Under the pieces are notes generated by a model that made no database searches, had not been told where the DNA came from, and was given only the letters and a program-made list of their open reading frames with translations. From Paraburkholderia sp. C35 (GTDB lineage: Bacteria > Pseudomonadota > Gammaproteobacteria > Burkholderiales > Burkholderiaceae), in assembly GCF_003121405.1 (NCBI RefSeq), contig NZ_QBUY01000063.1, positions 1 to 48,743 on the forward strand: 48,743 nt of DNA, read 5' to 3'. Positions within the stretch are counted from its first letter, which is position 1. Every line of letters begins with the position of its first letter. Of this stretch, positions 19,162 through 28,434 are shown piece after piece. The translations under genes were made by a program, and so were the position numbers.

Positions 19162-20439
19162 TCAGGCCGCTTCCGGGTCCGAGCGGTGAATCGCGATACC
19201 TTCCATCGGGTCCGGTTCTTCCCGCCACGGCGCGCGCCCGATCATCCGTTGCGCATCGGCGTAACCCGCGTCCCAGCGCCGCCGGATGCCCTCCTTCGAA
19301 AAGTCGATGTCCTTGTGCAGATCGTCCTGTCCGAAATCGGGTGCATCGAGTTCGATCACCTGCATCGTCGTGCCGCAGCCCCAGCCTAGCAGTTCCTTGA
19401 CGGCGGCCGTCTCGCGCTGATCTTCCGGCAGATGCGTGCCAAGCTCGCGGATCACATGCCGCAGCCGGTGAATCTGACGCTGCCGTTCGAGATGGCTTTC
19501 GGCACGGCTCGAATACTGAATGTCGCGCTGACGGCTCATGGCCTGCTGGATCGACGCGGGTTCCTTGCCATGCGCGGGCCACAGTTGCACCGTGAAGATC
19601 ACCGAACTATGGCGAGGCCGGTCGTCGAGCACCGCTTCGAGCGGCGTGTTCGAATAGATGCCGCCATCCCAGTACGCTTCGCCGTCGATGCGCACGGACG
19701 GGAAGCCCGGCGGGAACGCCGCCGATGCCATCACATGCCCGACGTCGAGCGGCTCGTCGCGATTGGTGAAATAGCGCATCTGTCCGCTGCCCACGCCCAC
19801 CGTGCCGACCGTGAGCCGCGTCTGTCTGCGATTCAGGAAATCGAAGTCGATCAGCGACGCAAGCGTCTCGCGCAGCGGCGCGGTGTGATAGAACGCCGCC
19901 TGCTCGATGCCGACGGGCGTTTGCAGCGCAAGCCACGCGTCGGCGCGCGGCGTGAAGAAGGCGGGCAAGCCTTGCGCCATGATCGACAGGTTGCGCAGCC
20001 ATTGCTCGTAGCCGGGAATCCACGCGGCCCATGCCGTGGCGAAATAGGCAGGCAGGCCGAGCGCCGCGCAGGCGGGCGCGCACGCCGCAAACCAGTCCGG
20101 CGCGCGCGGACCTGACCACGCCACGCGCTCCCAGAAGGCACGCAGTCGTTCCATCCGGTGTTCGGGCGGATTGCCCGCGATGATCGCGCCGTTGATCGCA
20201 CCGATCGACGTGCCGATCACCCAGTCCGGTTCGATGCCGGCATCGTGCAGCGCTTCGAACACACCCGCCTGATAGGCGCCCAGCGCGCCGCCGCCTTGCA
20301 GCACAAGCACGACCTGCGCGTCGATTTCCGGATGAGAAGACGGGCGCGGTGCTTCCCCGCTCTCCTGTGGCCGCGTGGAAGCGCGCGACGCCCGTGCAGA
20401 GGGCTTCGCTGGCGCATGCTCCGCGGTTTTCTTGACCAT
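19162..20439 (-). CDS. Patatin-like phospholipase
   Basis: 425 aa from the ATG at 20439, with GGAGA about seven bases upstream. After a Lys/Ala/Ser/Pro-rich N-terminus (1-40) the patatin domain has the oxyanion loop LQGGGALGAYQAG, the nucleophile elbow GTSIG with Ser78, and the catalytic Asp258 in DGGIYSNTP. It should hydrolyse acyl esters of phospholipids. The C-terminal region (about 300-425, RQRDIQYSSRAESHLERQRQ onward) is the extra domain commonly fused to this patatin subgroup (DUF3734-like). No signal peptide is visible. It is downstream of tadG on the same strand with a 170-base gap, so co-transcription with the pilus operon is possible but unproven. Confidence 0.92.
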   Translation of the reverse strand: MVKKTAEHAPAKPSARASRASTRPQESGEAPRPSSHPEIDAQVVLVLQGGGALGAYQAGVFEALHDAGIEPDWVIGTSIGAINGAIIAGNPPEHRMERLRAFWERVAWSGPRAPDWFAACAPACAALGLPAYFATAWAAWIPGYEQWLRNLSIMAQGLPAFFTPRADAWLALQTPVGIEQAAFYHTAPLRETLASLIDFDFLNRRQTRLTVGTVGVGSGQMRYFTNRDEPLDVGHVMASAAFPPGFPSVRIDGEAYWDGGIYSNTPLEAVLDDRPRHSSVIFTVQLWPAHGKEPASIQQAMSRQRDIQYSSRAESHLERQRQIHRLRHVIRELGTHLPEDQRETAAVKELLGWGCGTTMQVIELDAPDFGQDDLHKDIDFSKEGIRRRWDAGYADAQRMIGRAPWREEPDPMEGIAIHRSDPEAA

Positions 20440-20611
20440 CGTGCGTCTCCGTCGAGAAACGAAGCGTTTATCTGGCGGCCCGCAGCGGGTGCCGCGGGCA
20501 GTCACACGATAGCGCACCTTTATTGCACGCGCACTTCAGGTCGCGAGCCCAGGCGGTGCCATCCCGGCACGCGCGCCTGTCACGGCGGCGTCACGGTTCG
20601 ACGCATGCCCG

Positions 20612-22060
20612 CTACTTCGCGATCCGCAGAATGGCCGAAGCCAGCTGCGCGTAGCACGGCTTGATGGCATCGAGCGTGGCGGCATAGCAATACACGCCAA
20701 CCGGTTGCGCCGGGTTGTAGCAGCGGCTCGGGCCATCGGCGACATTGGCGATGCATTTGAGAATGTCCTGGCCGAGTTCGCCGTCCGGTCCCTTGGGCAC
20801 CGTCAGATAAGGTCCATAACCGAGCGCGAAAACAAAGATGCCTTCGGCACGCGCCTTCGCAGCCATCGCCTCCAGCAAATTGCGCGATGCACGGTTGACG
20901 ATCTTGTACTTGAGCTGGACGTTGGTAAAGTTGCCGGCCTGAACCGACTTGCTGTTCGTGGTGTCGATGGTGGGCATCTGGTTCGTTACCACGCGCGGCG
21001 ACGTCGTGACGATGGGAATCACCGAGGTCGGATCGATTGCAGAGTGGATGTCGTAATTCGCCGGCAGATTCGCAATGTTGATCGCATTGGCGTCGTAGCA
21101 CCCGCCCGTCAGGTTTGCGCTCTGCTTCGTCAGATCAGCCATGCCGCCCGGGTTGCTTCGGTAAGGATTGGCACCCGACGCACTGGAAGGCGGATCGTCG
21201 CTCGACATGACCGTGTTCGAATTGTTCGTGCAGGTGAAACCGCTCGCGATCGGAAACTTCGCTGCGAAGCTGTTCGGCGCGCCGTCCGAGAAGAACACGA
21301 TCACGCGCAGGCTGGATGGTTGCGTGATGACATGGTCGAGCTGATATTTCGCGTTCCACAATCCCTCGACGGAGTTGGTGTTGCCGCCGAAGCTATAGCC
21401 GTTGATCTTGCTCGTCATCGTCGTGCGATCGAAGCCGCGGCTCTGGTCGGTCTTGAACGGTACGTCCACCACCGTGCCCGTCGCGAAGTGCATCAGCGAA
21501 ACGCGGTCGGTCGACGTATTGAAGTTATTGAGGAACGACACCGAACCCGAGCGCACGGCGGCTTGCGTGGTCGTATCGCTCATCGAACTCGTCACGTCGA
21601 TCACGAACGACATGTCCAGATCGCGCCGGATTGCCTGGCCCGTGGTCGCGACGTTGAGCAGCTTGAAGCCCTGAATCTGCATCAGCGTGAGCGGCACGGT
21701 TGCCTGCGCGGCGAGATTGATCGTCACCGTGCCCTGGTTGATAGTGATCGCGGGCGCGCTGAGCGTGGCCGTCGAGCCGAGATAGCCTTGCGGATAATTT
21801 GCCGCGAAGAATGCATTGGCCGCCGTGGTCGCATTGGTGATCTGGTCGGACTGGGTCGAACCGCGCGTGACGGCTTGCCCCGCTGCGATCAGCGCGCCAT
21901 CCACCGCCGAATCGAGCCGCGCCTTCACCATGTAGCCCAGCCCGGCGTCGATCGCGAGGCCCGCAATGCCCAGCAGCGCGATCAGCGACACCGCGACGAG
22001 TATGCTCACGGAACCTCGCTGGCGCCTGCGCGCGCGTGCGCGTCTTTTGAATGACGTCAT
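20612..22060 (-). CDS. tadG: TadG-like pilus protein with vWA domain
   Basis: 482 aa from the ATG at 22060. GGGGGAAG just upstream decides the start; the frame stays open much further upstream only because it shadows the TadE-like genes. The N-terminus RQRGSVSILVAVSLIALLGI is the TadG-type hydrophobic signal, similar to a class III pilin but without the Glu at +5. A von Willebrand A domain follows with the metal-site motif FVIDVTSSMSDTT (about 170) and the later FFSDGAPNS. It is the last Tad gene on the strand. TadG-type proteins are thought to anchor or assist pilus assembly at the envelope. Confidence 0.88.
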   Translation of the reverse strand: MTSFKRRARARRRQRGSVSILVAVSLIALLGIAGLAIDAGLGYMVKARLDSAVDGALIAAGQAVTRGSTQSDQITNATTAANAFFAANYPQGYLGSTATLSAPAITINQGTVTINLAAQATVPLTLMQIQGFKLLNVATTGQAIRRDLDMSFVIDVTSSMSDTTTQAAVRSGSVSFLNNFNTSTDRVSLMHFATGTVVDVPFKTDQSRGFDRTTMTSKINGYSFGGNTNSVEGLWNAKYQLDHVITQPSSLRVIVFFSDGAPNSFAAKFPIASGFTCTNNSNTVMSSDDPPSSASGANPYRSNPGGMADLTKQSANLTGGCYDANAINIANLPANYDIHSAIDPTSVIPIVTTSPRVVTNQMPTIDTTNSKSVQAGNFTNVQLKYKIVNRASRNLLEAMAAKARAEGIFVFALGYGPYLTVPKGPDGELGQDILKCIANVADGPSRCYNPAQPVGVYCYAATLDAIKPCYAQLASAILRIAK

Positions 22061-22110
22061 TGCTTCCCCCGTGCTTCCCGGCTTTTTGTCGTCTGCTTTG
22101 TTGTCACGCT

Positions 22111-22755
22111 TCAGAACACACTCATCGCATACAGGTTCGGCGACAGCGCGGGCGTCGAGATGCCGTTGCCCAGGTTGATCCCGCCGATCAGCGGCGTCTG
22201 CACATAAAAGGCTTCGACGGCATACGCGATCTGTCCGTCCGACAGCTTGCCCTGCAACAGCGTGACCGCCTGCGCGGGCGTCTTGCCGCCGATGCCATTG
22301 CATGCGCCGCTGCCGTCGGTCGCCCACGTCGTGCCTGCCGTGGTGCAGTTCCAGATCTTGCTGGCCGCCCCGCCGTCGCTGCCGCCCGTCCACTTCCACT
22401 GCGCGACCACGGTGCCCGTGCAGTTGTTGCCGTTCGAGTCGCAGCCTTGCGAACCCATGAATTCCGTGATGTAGATCATGCCGTTCGCGGCCATGTTCAG
22501 CGGCGGCGTGGTGGCTGCGAGCGAACTCATGATGGTCTGCATCGGAAACGTGGAGGCCGCGCGCGACGACAGGTTCGCGCCCTCGCGGCTCACGTTGATC
22601 AGGATCATCTGCGCCTGGATATTGCGCGCGACATCGTAGAGCGGCAGCGCGATGCCGAGCAGCAGCGGCAGCAGCAAGGCGAACTCCACACTGACGATGC
22701 CGCGTGTCTTTCTGCGCGTCTTGCGGCAAGATGCGAGCCGTGGTCTCGTCTTCAT
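22111..22755 (-). CDS. TadE/TadF-like pseudopilin (second copy)
   Basis: 214 aa. The N-terminus RKTRGIVSVEFALLLPLLLG has a class III prepilin cleavage site (Gly before IVSVEF, Glu at +5, Phe at +6) and a hydrophobic helix. It should be processed by the prepilin peptidase encoded upstream. The periplasmic part has four Cys, in GCDSNGNNC, WNCTTAG and GACNG, probably forming disulfides. The ATG is one base before the stop codon of the upstream TadE gene, so the two are likely translationally coupled. By position it may play the TadF role. Confidence 0.87.
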   Translation of the reverse strand: MKTRPRLASCRKTRRKTRGIVSVEFALLLPLLLGIALPLYDVARNIQAQMILINVSREGANLSSRAASTFPMQTIMSSLAATTPPLNMAANGMIYITEFMGSQGCDSNGNNCTGTVVAQWKWTGGSDGGAASKIWNCTTAGTTWATDGSGACNGIGGKTPAQAVTLLQGKLSDGQIAYAVEAFYVQTPLIGGINLGNGISTPALSPNLYAMSVF

Positions 22756-22756
22756 C

Positions 22757-23299
22757 TCAGTAGCCCTCGTTGCGCATGGTCGCGGCGACGCTGAAGTTGA
22801 AGAAGCCGCCGGGAAAGAACGAGCGGATCATCGGCGTGATCATCGGCCACGCGCAGTTGATCTGCAGCACGACGATATCGCCGGGATTGCCGAACATATT
22901 GGTCGAATAGCTCGAACTGGTCGAATAGGTCTGCGACGTGCCGCTATTGACGGTGATCACGTAGCTCGGGTTCACGAGGTTGTACAGGCCCATCGACTGG
23001 TCCTTGATCTCCTGGATCACGGCCAGATAACGTTGCGGGCTCGACTGGTTCGGGTCGAGGTTGGTCTGCCCCGTGACCGCATAGCGCGCGCCTTCGCGCA
23101 CCGCGTATTGCATGGTCAGGTTGACCCACATCGCAAGCCCGAGATCCATGATCATGCACAGCAGAAAGAACAGCACGGGTGCGATGAAGGCGAATTCGAG
23201 CGTCGCCACGCCCCATTGCCGGCGGCGTCCGCGCGCAGGTTTCGCGCTGCGCGCACGGCTCGCACGCAGCGTGCGCAGATGAGAACGCGTGGGTGTCAT
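22757..23299 (-). CDS. tadE: TadE-like pseudopilin
   Basis: 180 aa. A basic N-terminus of about 28 residues precedes WGVATLEFAFIAPVLFFLLC, which carries the class III cleavage site (Gly before VATLEF, Glu at +5). LTMQYAVREGARYAVTG is the recognisable TadE segment following the helix. GGGAG lies about six bases before the ATG. It is a minor pilin-like subunit of the Tad machine, cleaved by the prepilin peptidase, and forms a pair with the next gene. Confidence 0.9.
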   Translation of the reverse strand: MTPTRSHLRTLRASRARSAKPARGRRRQWGVATLEFAFIAPVLFFLLCMIMDLGLAMWVNLTMQYAVREGARYAVTGQTNLDPNQSSPQRYLAVIQEIKDQSMGLYNLVNPSYVITVNSGTSQTYSTSSSYSTNMFGNPGDIVVLQINCAWPMITPMIRSFFPGGFFNFSVAATMRNEGY

Positions 23300-23320
23300 C
23301 GTGTCTCTCCCGCAGTGGGT

Positions 23321-24328
23321 TCAGTGCATGCCGCCCATGGTCGGCAGCAGTTGCCGCGCGACCTGCATCGCGGCGGGCCCGATCAGCACCATGCTCAGCG
23401 TCGGGAAAATGCAGAACATCAGCGGAAACAGCAGCTGCAGTGCGATCTTCGCGGCCTGTTCTTCGGCGCGCAGGCGGCGCTTGGTGCGCAGCGCGTCGAT
23501 GAACACGCGCAGCGAATCGCCCACGCTGGTGCCGAAGCGGTCGGCCTGGATCAGCATCGACGTCAGCGTGTCGATGTCCTCGACACCCGTGCGCAGCGCC
23601 AGATTACGCAGCGCCTTGTCGCGGCCCGCGCCGGCGCGCAATTCCAGCAACACCAGTTCGAACTCATCCTTCAGCGCATGGCTCTTGACGCCGATTTCCT
23701 CGGCCACGCGCTGCATCGCCGCGTCGAGCCCGAGGCCCGCTTCCACGCAGACGGTCATCAGATCGAGTGCGTCGGGCAGGTCTTCGAACAGGCTGCGCTG
23801 ACGGCGTTCGATCAGCCGGTTCAACACCACGTTCGGCAGATAGAAGCCGAGTGCCGCCATCACCAGCACGGCCATCAGCAGGAATTTCTGCGCGTCCGGT
23901 CCGGCGAACAGCGTCATGCCGACCAGCGCGAACGCAGGCAGCACCAGCGCGAGCAGCGTCTTCGCGGCGAAGTAGATCGCGGGCGCCGTGTCGCTGCGCA
24001 TGCCCGCGTTGGCGAAACGCCGCCGCAGTGCGGACTTGTCCCAATCTTCCTTCGGCAGCGACAGCTTCGCGACGCGGTGCGAGACTTTCGTCACCGTGTC
24101 CATCCATGACGAACTATCGTCATCCTGGGCGCCCATCGCGCCGCCTGCTGCGCCATTCATCGAACCCACGGCACCCATAGCACCCATGTTGCCCGCCGCC
24201 GACGAAGCCGCGATGCCGTCGATGCGCCGCTTCAACGGATCGGGACGCAGCAGCGCCATCGCCTTCCACGCTGCGCCGAACACGATCACGAACATCGCGG
24301 CCAGTACGGCAATCTGTTCGGTTTCCAT
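23321..24328 (-). CDS. tadC: Tad inner-membrane protein TadC
   Basis: 335 aa with a type II secretion F domain (about 175-310: LFEDLPDALDLMTVCVEAGL, then LQADRFGTSV-type sequence). Hydrophobic segments lie at 5-25, about 118-165 and 300-325. A Gly/Ala/Met-rich linker of some 25 residues (GNMGAMGAVGSMNGAAGGAM) follows the first segment, which is unusual and looks disordered. TadC and TadB form the inner-membrane platform on which the ATPase acts. ACGGGGAAAT precedes the ATG. Confidence 0.93.
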   Translation of the reverse strand: METEQIAVLAAMFVIVFGAAWKAMALLRPDPLKRRIDGIAASSAAGNMGAMGAVGSMNGAAGGAMGAQDDDSSSWMDTVTKVSHRVAKLSLPKEDWDKSALRRRFANAGMRSDTAPAIYFAAKTLLALVLPAFALVGMTLFAGPDAQKFLLMAVLVMAALGFYLPNVVLNRLIERRQRSLFEDLPDALDLMTVCVEAGLGLDAAMQRVAEEIGVKSHALKDEFELVLLELRAGAGRDKALRNLALRTGVEDIDTLTSMLIQADRFGTSVGDSLRVFIDALRTKRRLRAEEQAAKIALQLLFPLMFCIFPTLSMVLIGPAAMQVARQLLPTMGGMH

Positions 24329-24387
24329 GATTTCCCCGTTATCTTTCGTTCGTTATCGTTGGTGCTGACTCGCCGCCCGATCCGCCG

Positions 24388-25368
24388 CTATACGCGGATA
24401 CGCACCGTCCTGCGCAGCCACAAAATGCCGAAGAACATCATGGCCAGCCCAATGCCCGCGATCTTCTGGCCCGTCGGGTCTTCCCAGAACACCTTGCAGT
24501 AGTCGGGATTCAGCACCGACAGCGCGGCGATCACGATGAACGGCAGCAACCCCAGAATCCACGCAGACAGCCGCCCTTCCGCCGACAGCACGCGTACCTT
24601 GGCGAGCAGCTTGAGCCGGTCACGGATGATGCCGGCGATATTGCCGAGAATCTCCGCGAGGTTGCCGCCCGCTTCGCGCTGGATCAGCACGGCGATCACG
24701 AAGTAGCGCACATCGTCGACGGGCACGCGGCTGACGAGGTTCATCAGCGCGTCGTTCATCGACACGCCGTAGTTAATCTCGTCGAAGGCGATGCGGAACT
24801 CGCCGCCGAGCGGCTGCGGCAGTTCATCGCCGACCATGCCGAGCGCGGCCGGAAACGAATGGCCGGCGCGCAGCGCGCGGGCGATCAGATCGGCAGCATC
24901 GGGCAACTGACGTTCGAGCGCCACGATGCGCTTCGCGCGCTTGCCACGCAGATACACGAGCGGCAGCAGCGCAGCGGCGCCCGCCACGGCCGCCGCAATG
25001 GCGAGCGGCAGATGCATCGCGCCGAAGCCGAACACCAGCCCCGCCACCGCGAACACGGCCGAATAGCCGACAAAGCGCCCCACCGACCACGTCAGCCCCG
25101 ACTGCTGCAGATACAGATCGAGCGTATGCACACGCGGCATGCGCAGCAGCATGCGCGTGAGCGTCGGCGATTCGCTCAGCAGGCGCTGCTTGAGAATCGA
25201 CATCTGCTCGGCATTCACATGACCGCCCGCCGACATCGCGCGAATACGGGCGTCCGTGCGCTTGACGACGGGACCATGCCGGCTGTTCCAGTACAGATAC
25301 ACGCTCTCGATCAGCAGCACGATGGCGACGAAGCCGAGTACCGCAAACGCCAGCAGTGTCGTATCCAT
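24388..25368 (-). CDS. tadB: Tad inner-membrane protein TadB
   Basis: 326 aa from the ATG at 25368, with CTGGAGA about six bases upstream; upstream in-frame codons overlap cpaF and are not coding. An N-terminal membrane segment (MDTTLLAFAVLGFVAIVLLI) is followed by a cytoplasmic part and a helix pair near 105-145. The type II secretion F domain contains LERQLPDAADLIARALRAGH and VLIQREAGGNLAEILGNIAG, with C-terminal membrane helices near 265 and 300. It is the partner of TadC in the pilus platform, with a 28-base gap to cpaF. Confidence 0.94.
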   Translation of the reverse strand: MDTTLLAFAVLGFVAIVLLIESVYLYWNSRHGPVVKRTDARIRAMSAGGHVNAEQMSILKQRLLSESPTLTRMLLRMPRVHTLDLYLQQSGLTWSVGRFVGYSAVFAVAGLVFGFGAMHLPLAIAAAVAGAAALLPLVYLRGKRAKRIVALERQLPDAADLIARALRAGHSFPAALGMVGDELPQPLGGEFRIAFDEINYGVSMNDALMNLVSRVPVDDVRYFVIAVLIQREAGGNLAEILGNIAGIIRDRLKLLAKVRVLSAEGRLSAWILGLLPFIVIAALSVLNPDYCKVFWEDPTGQKIAGIGLAMMFFGILWLRRTVRIRV

Positions 25369-25396
25369 GTCGGTCTCCAGAGATCCAGTACGCGCG

Positions 25397-26773
25397 TCAG
25401 ACTTCGAAGCGCCGCGACGGATCGAACATCTGATCCGGCAACGCGAGACCGAACGCGGCGAGCCGGTCGGCGAACTTGGGCCGCACGCCCGTCGCACAGA
25501 AGTAACCCTTGACCGTGCCGTCTTCGGCCACACCCGTGCGCTTGAACGTAAAAATCTCCTGCATGTTGATGATCTCGCCTTCCATCCCGGTGATTTCCTG
25601 GATGCTCATCAGCTTGCGGCGGCCGTCCGTCAGACGCGAAGCCTGCACGACCACCGTGATGGCCGAGGCGATCTGCTGACGCATCGCCTTGATCGGCATC
25701 GTCAGGCCCGCCATGCCGACCATGTTTTCGAGGCGTGTCAACGCGTCGCGCGGCGTGTTGGCGTGCAGTGTCGCCATCGATCCTTCGTGGCCCGTGTTCA
25801 TCGCGTGCAGCATGTCGAGCGCTTCCGCGCCGCGCACTTCGCCGAGCACGATGCGGTCGGGACGCATCCGCAGCGCGTTCTTCACCAGCGAGCGCTGCGA
25901 GATTTCGCCCTTGCCTTCGATATTGGGCGGACGCGTTTCGAGGCGCAGCACGTGCTCCTGGCGCAGTTGCAGTTCAGCCGCATCTTCGATCGTGACGATG
26001 CGTTCGTCATTCGGAATGAAGCCCGACAGCAGGTTCAGCATGGTCGTCTTGCCGCTGCCCGTGCCGCCCGAAATCAGCACGTTGAGCTTGGCCTTGATGA
26101 GCGCTTCGAGCAGTTGCGCCATTGCGGGCGTGAAGCTCTGATTCTTGACCATGTCGTCCACTTTCAGCGGATTCACCGCGAAGCGCCGGATCGACACCAG
26201 CGGCCCGTCGATCGCGGAAGGCGGAATGATCGCGTTCACGCGCGAGCCGTCGGGCAGGCGCGCATCGACCATCGGCGTCGATTCGTCGATGCGCCGTCCA
26301 ACGCGCGACACGATGCGTTCGATGATCTTCATCAGATGCGCGTCGTCGAAGAACGTGATGTCGGTCTGCTCCAGCTTGCCGCGCCGCTCCACATACACGT
26401 GCTGCGACGTGTTGACGAGAATGTCCGAGATGGTCGGATCGGCGAGCAGCGGTTCGAGCGGGCCGAGGCCGAACATTTCGTCGTGCACGTCCTGCGCGAG
26501 ACGGCGGCGTTCGAGTTCGTTCATCGGAATCTTGTCTTCATCGACGATCCGCTCGACCAGTTGCGCGAGTTCGCGCTTCGTCTGTTCGGGCGTAAGGCGT
26601 TGCAGCTTGTCGAGTTCGACGCGATCGATGATCTTTTCGTGCACGCTCATTTTCAGCTGCTGATACGCGCGGCGCGCGGCGATGCTTTCGGCCGTGTTGG
26701 CCGCTGCCGCCGACGTCACCGCATCCGACGGCATCAGCCCGCTTTGCAGTTTCAGTTGATCGCGCAATGACAT
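25397..26773 (-). CDS. cpaF: Tad secretion ATPase CpaF/TadA
   Basis: 458 aa, usual length for the CpaF/TadA hexameric ATPase that powers Flp pilus polymerisation. Walker A is GGTGSGKTT (236-244, Lys242). The Asp box and Walker B lie in ERIVTIEDAAEL and MRPDRIVLGEVRGAEALDML, and the His box is in TGHEGSMATLHANTPRDAL. The N-terminal domain (about 40-200) includes FGLGPLEPLLADPTISDILV. GGGGAG about nine bases upstream supports the ATG at 26773. Confidence 0.96.
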   Translation of the reverse strand: MSLRDQLKLQSGLMPSDAVTSAAAANTAESIAARRAYQQLKMSVHEKIIDRVELDKLQRLTPEQTKRELAQLVERIVDEDKIPMNELERRRLAQDVHDEMFGLGPLEPLLADPTISDILVNTSQHVYVERRGKLEQTDITFFDDAHLMKIIERIVSRVGRRIDESTPMVDARLPDGSRVNAIIPPSAIDGPLVSIRRFAVNPLKVDDMVKNQSFTPAMAQLLEALIKAKLNVLISGGTGSGKTTMLNLLSGFIPNDERIVTIEDAAELQLRQEHVLRLETRPPNIEGKGEISQRSLVKNALRMRPDRIVLGEVRGAEALDMLHAMNTGHEGSMATLHANTPRDALTRLENMVGMAGLTMPIKAMRQQIASAITVVVQASRLTDGRRKLMSIQEITGMEGEIINMQEIFTFKRTGVAEDGTVKGYFCATGVRPKFADRLAAFGLALPDQMFDPSRRFEV

Positions 26774-26813
26774 GATGTCGCTCCCCGGTTCCCGTTGTAT
26801 GGCGTGCGCCGCG

Positions 26814-28012
26814 TCAATGGTTGGTCTTCAGTTGCGGGACTTCACGCGGCTTGCCCGCAAAGAGACGCGCGAGGCCGCTCTTCTTTTCCTGCTTCGGCGC
26901 AGGCCACAGCGAGTGCGCGAAGTCCACGATGTCGTGCGCGAGCGCGCTGCCCTTGGCCACGCTCATGATGGGCAGACCCTGATCGAGCGCTGCGCCCGCG
27001 TGCTTGTCGTCGCGTGCGAAACGATGCGCGACGCTCATGCCGAAGCTCTGCTCGAATGCCTGCAGATTGACGGGCGCGTGCTTGTCGAACTGGTTCACCA
27101 GCACGCTGACCTTGCCCGTCGCGTAGCCAAGCTCGTTAAAGATGTCGAGCATGCGACGGCCTGCGCGCAGATACAGCACGCTCTGACGCACCAACATGCA
27201 GATGCGGTCGCTCTGGTCCAGCACGTGGATCGCGAGCGGATTGATGCCGAGGCCGAGATCGACGATCACCGCGTCGTATTGCGTGCGAGCGCCAGCACGC
27301 GGTCGAGTTGCGCGGGGCGCAGATCGCCTGCGCGGATCGGGTCGCCTGCGCCTGCCAGCACGTCGAGGTTGTCGTTCACGTGCATCACGCAGGCGTCGAA
27401 GAAGGCGTTGTCGAGCCGGTCGATCTGCGAGCATAGATCGGCGAGTGTCGCGGCGGGCGTCTGGTCGGACACCAGCAGGCTCGCGTCGGCGAACTGCTGG
27501 TTCGCATCGACCAGCAGCACGCGCTTGCCGCGCTCGGTGGCGAGCGCGTGCGCGAGATTCATCGCAACGAAGGTGGTGCCCGTGCCGCCCTTGCACGACG
27601 TCAGCGACACGATGCGGCCTTCGCGGCGCGCACCCGCTGTCTTCTTGCCCCAAACGTGCGACAGCTCGGCGGCGAACGCCTGCGCATCGAGCGGCCACGG
27701 CAGCACGTGGCGCACGCCGGCGCGCATCGCGGCCATCAGCAGCGCGGTGGCAGGCGTGGGCGTGACCAGCATGGTGTTCAGTTGCGGCACGTGCGCGACG
27801 GCTTCCTCGATCGACGCCATATCGGCAGGTTCCAGATCGATGTCGTCGACGATCAGCAGATCCGCCGTCTTGATGGCCGCCGCGTGCGAGCGCAGTTGCC
27901 GCACGGTGCCGTGCGCGGTCCGCACCCGATGCGCAACGCCGCACCCCTCAAGCAGTTGCTCGATCAGGTGCGAGCGGTCCGGGCTTGATGAGATGAGGAG
28001 GATGTCGATCAT
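26814..28012 (-). pseudogene. cpaE: Tad localisation ATPase CpaE/TadZ, frameshifted
   Basis: From the ATG at 28012 (GGAGA upstream) the frame reads an atypical receiver-like domain (ISSSPDRSHLIEQLLEG, LIVDDIDLEP), then a MinD/ParA-type ATPase with SLTSCKGGTGTTFVAMNLAH (Lys141). It runs to LDRVLALAR and then hits a TGA at 27266-27268. The continuation, QYDAVIVDLGLGINPLAIHV through ALAHDIVDFAHSLWP to the stop at 26814, lies in another frame. The switch occurs near 27277-27288, where one base appears to be missing (GCACGCAATAC for, e.g., GCACGCCAATAC). Repaired, the protein would be about 399 aa. Both parts are otherwise intact. CpaE/TadZ places the pilus machine in the cell. Confidence 0.88.
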
Positions 28013-28110
28013 GGTCAGTCTCCGCGTGCGGGGCTTGGGTTAGCGTACGTCGTGTGTGGCGTTATGCAGGCGCGCGGCAGGACGGCCCGCGCGTGCTTCG
28101 GTTAAGTGCT

Positions 28111-28398
28111 TCAGTTCGAGCCGGGCAAGCCGACCGCGAACACGTTGATGGGCGGCGGCGGCGCCGTGAACGACTTCGCGTAGTTCTTCTGGATCGCCGA
28201 AGCCGTATTGCCGTCGACGCCTGCCACCGGGTCGGTGTTCATGCCCGCGTTCGGGTTCAGCGTCTGCATTTCCTTGAGCTGCGACACGGAACTGCCGAAG
28301 GTCTCGTCCCAGTGCGGCGTCGAGGTCAGGCAGCCGCCGAGCGTCAGGCTCGCCGCCGCACACAGCGACGCGCGGATCAATGTCTGGATGGTTTTCAT
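28111..28398 (-). CDS. Small lipoprotein of the Tad locus
   Basis: 95 aa. Signal peptide MKTIQTLIRASLCAAASLTL ends in lipobox LGGC, giving a lipidated Cys at residue 23. The mature part (LTSTPHWDETFGSSVSQLKE...) is short and ends in a proline-rich stretch. CCTGGAGA precedes the ATG. Its position directly after the secretin gene suggests a pilotin or CpaD-like helper that places the secretin in the outer membrane, but sequence similarity to those is not evident by eye. Confidence 0.8.
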   Translation of the reverse strand: MKTIQTLIRASLCAAASLTLGGCLTSTPHWDETFGSSVSQLKEMQTLNPNAGMNTDPVAGVDGNTASAIQKNYAKSFTAPPPPINVFAVGLPGSN

Positions 28399-28434
28399 GT
28401 CAGTCTCCAGGAGTTCGTCGGATGCGCGTCGCGC

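Noticed and set aside
22061..22729. Upstream extension of the tadG frame
   Set aside because: It overlaps the TadE-like gene in another frame, and the strong ribosome site lies at 22060.
27266..27290. Programmed frameshifting in cpaE
   Set aside because: No slippery heptamer or downstream pseudoknot-like structure is evident, and the family is normally encoded in one frame.
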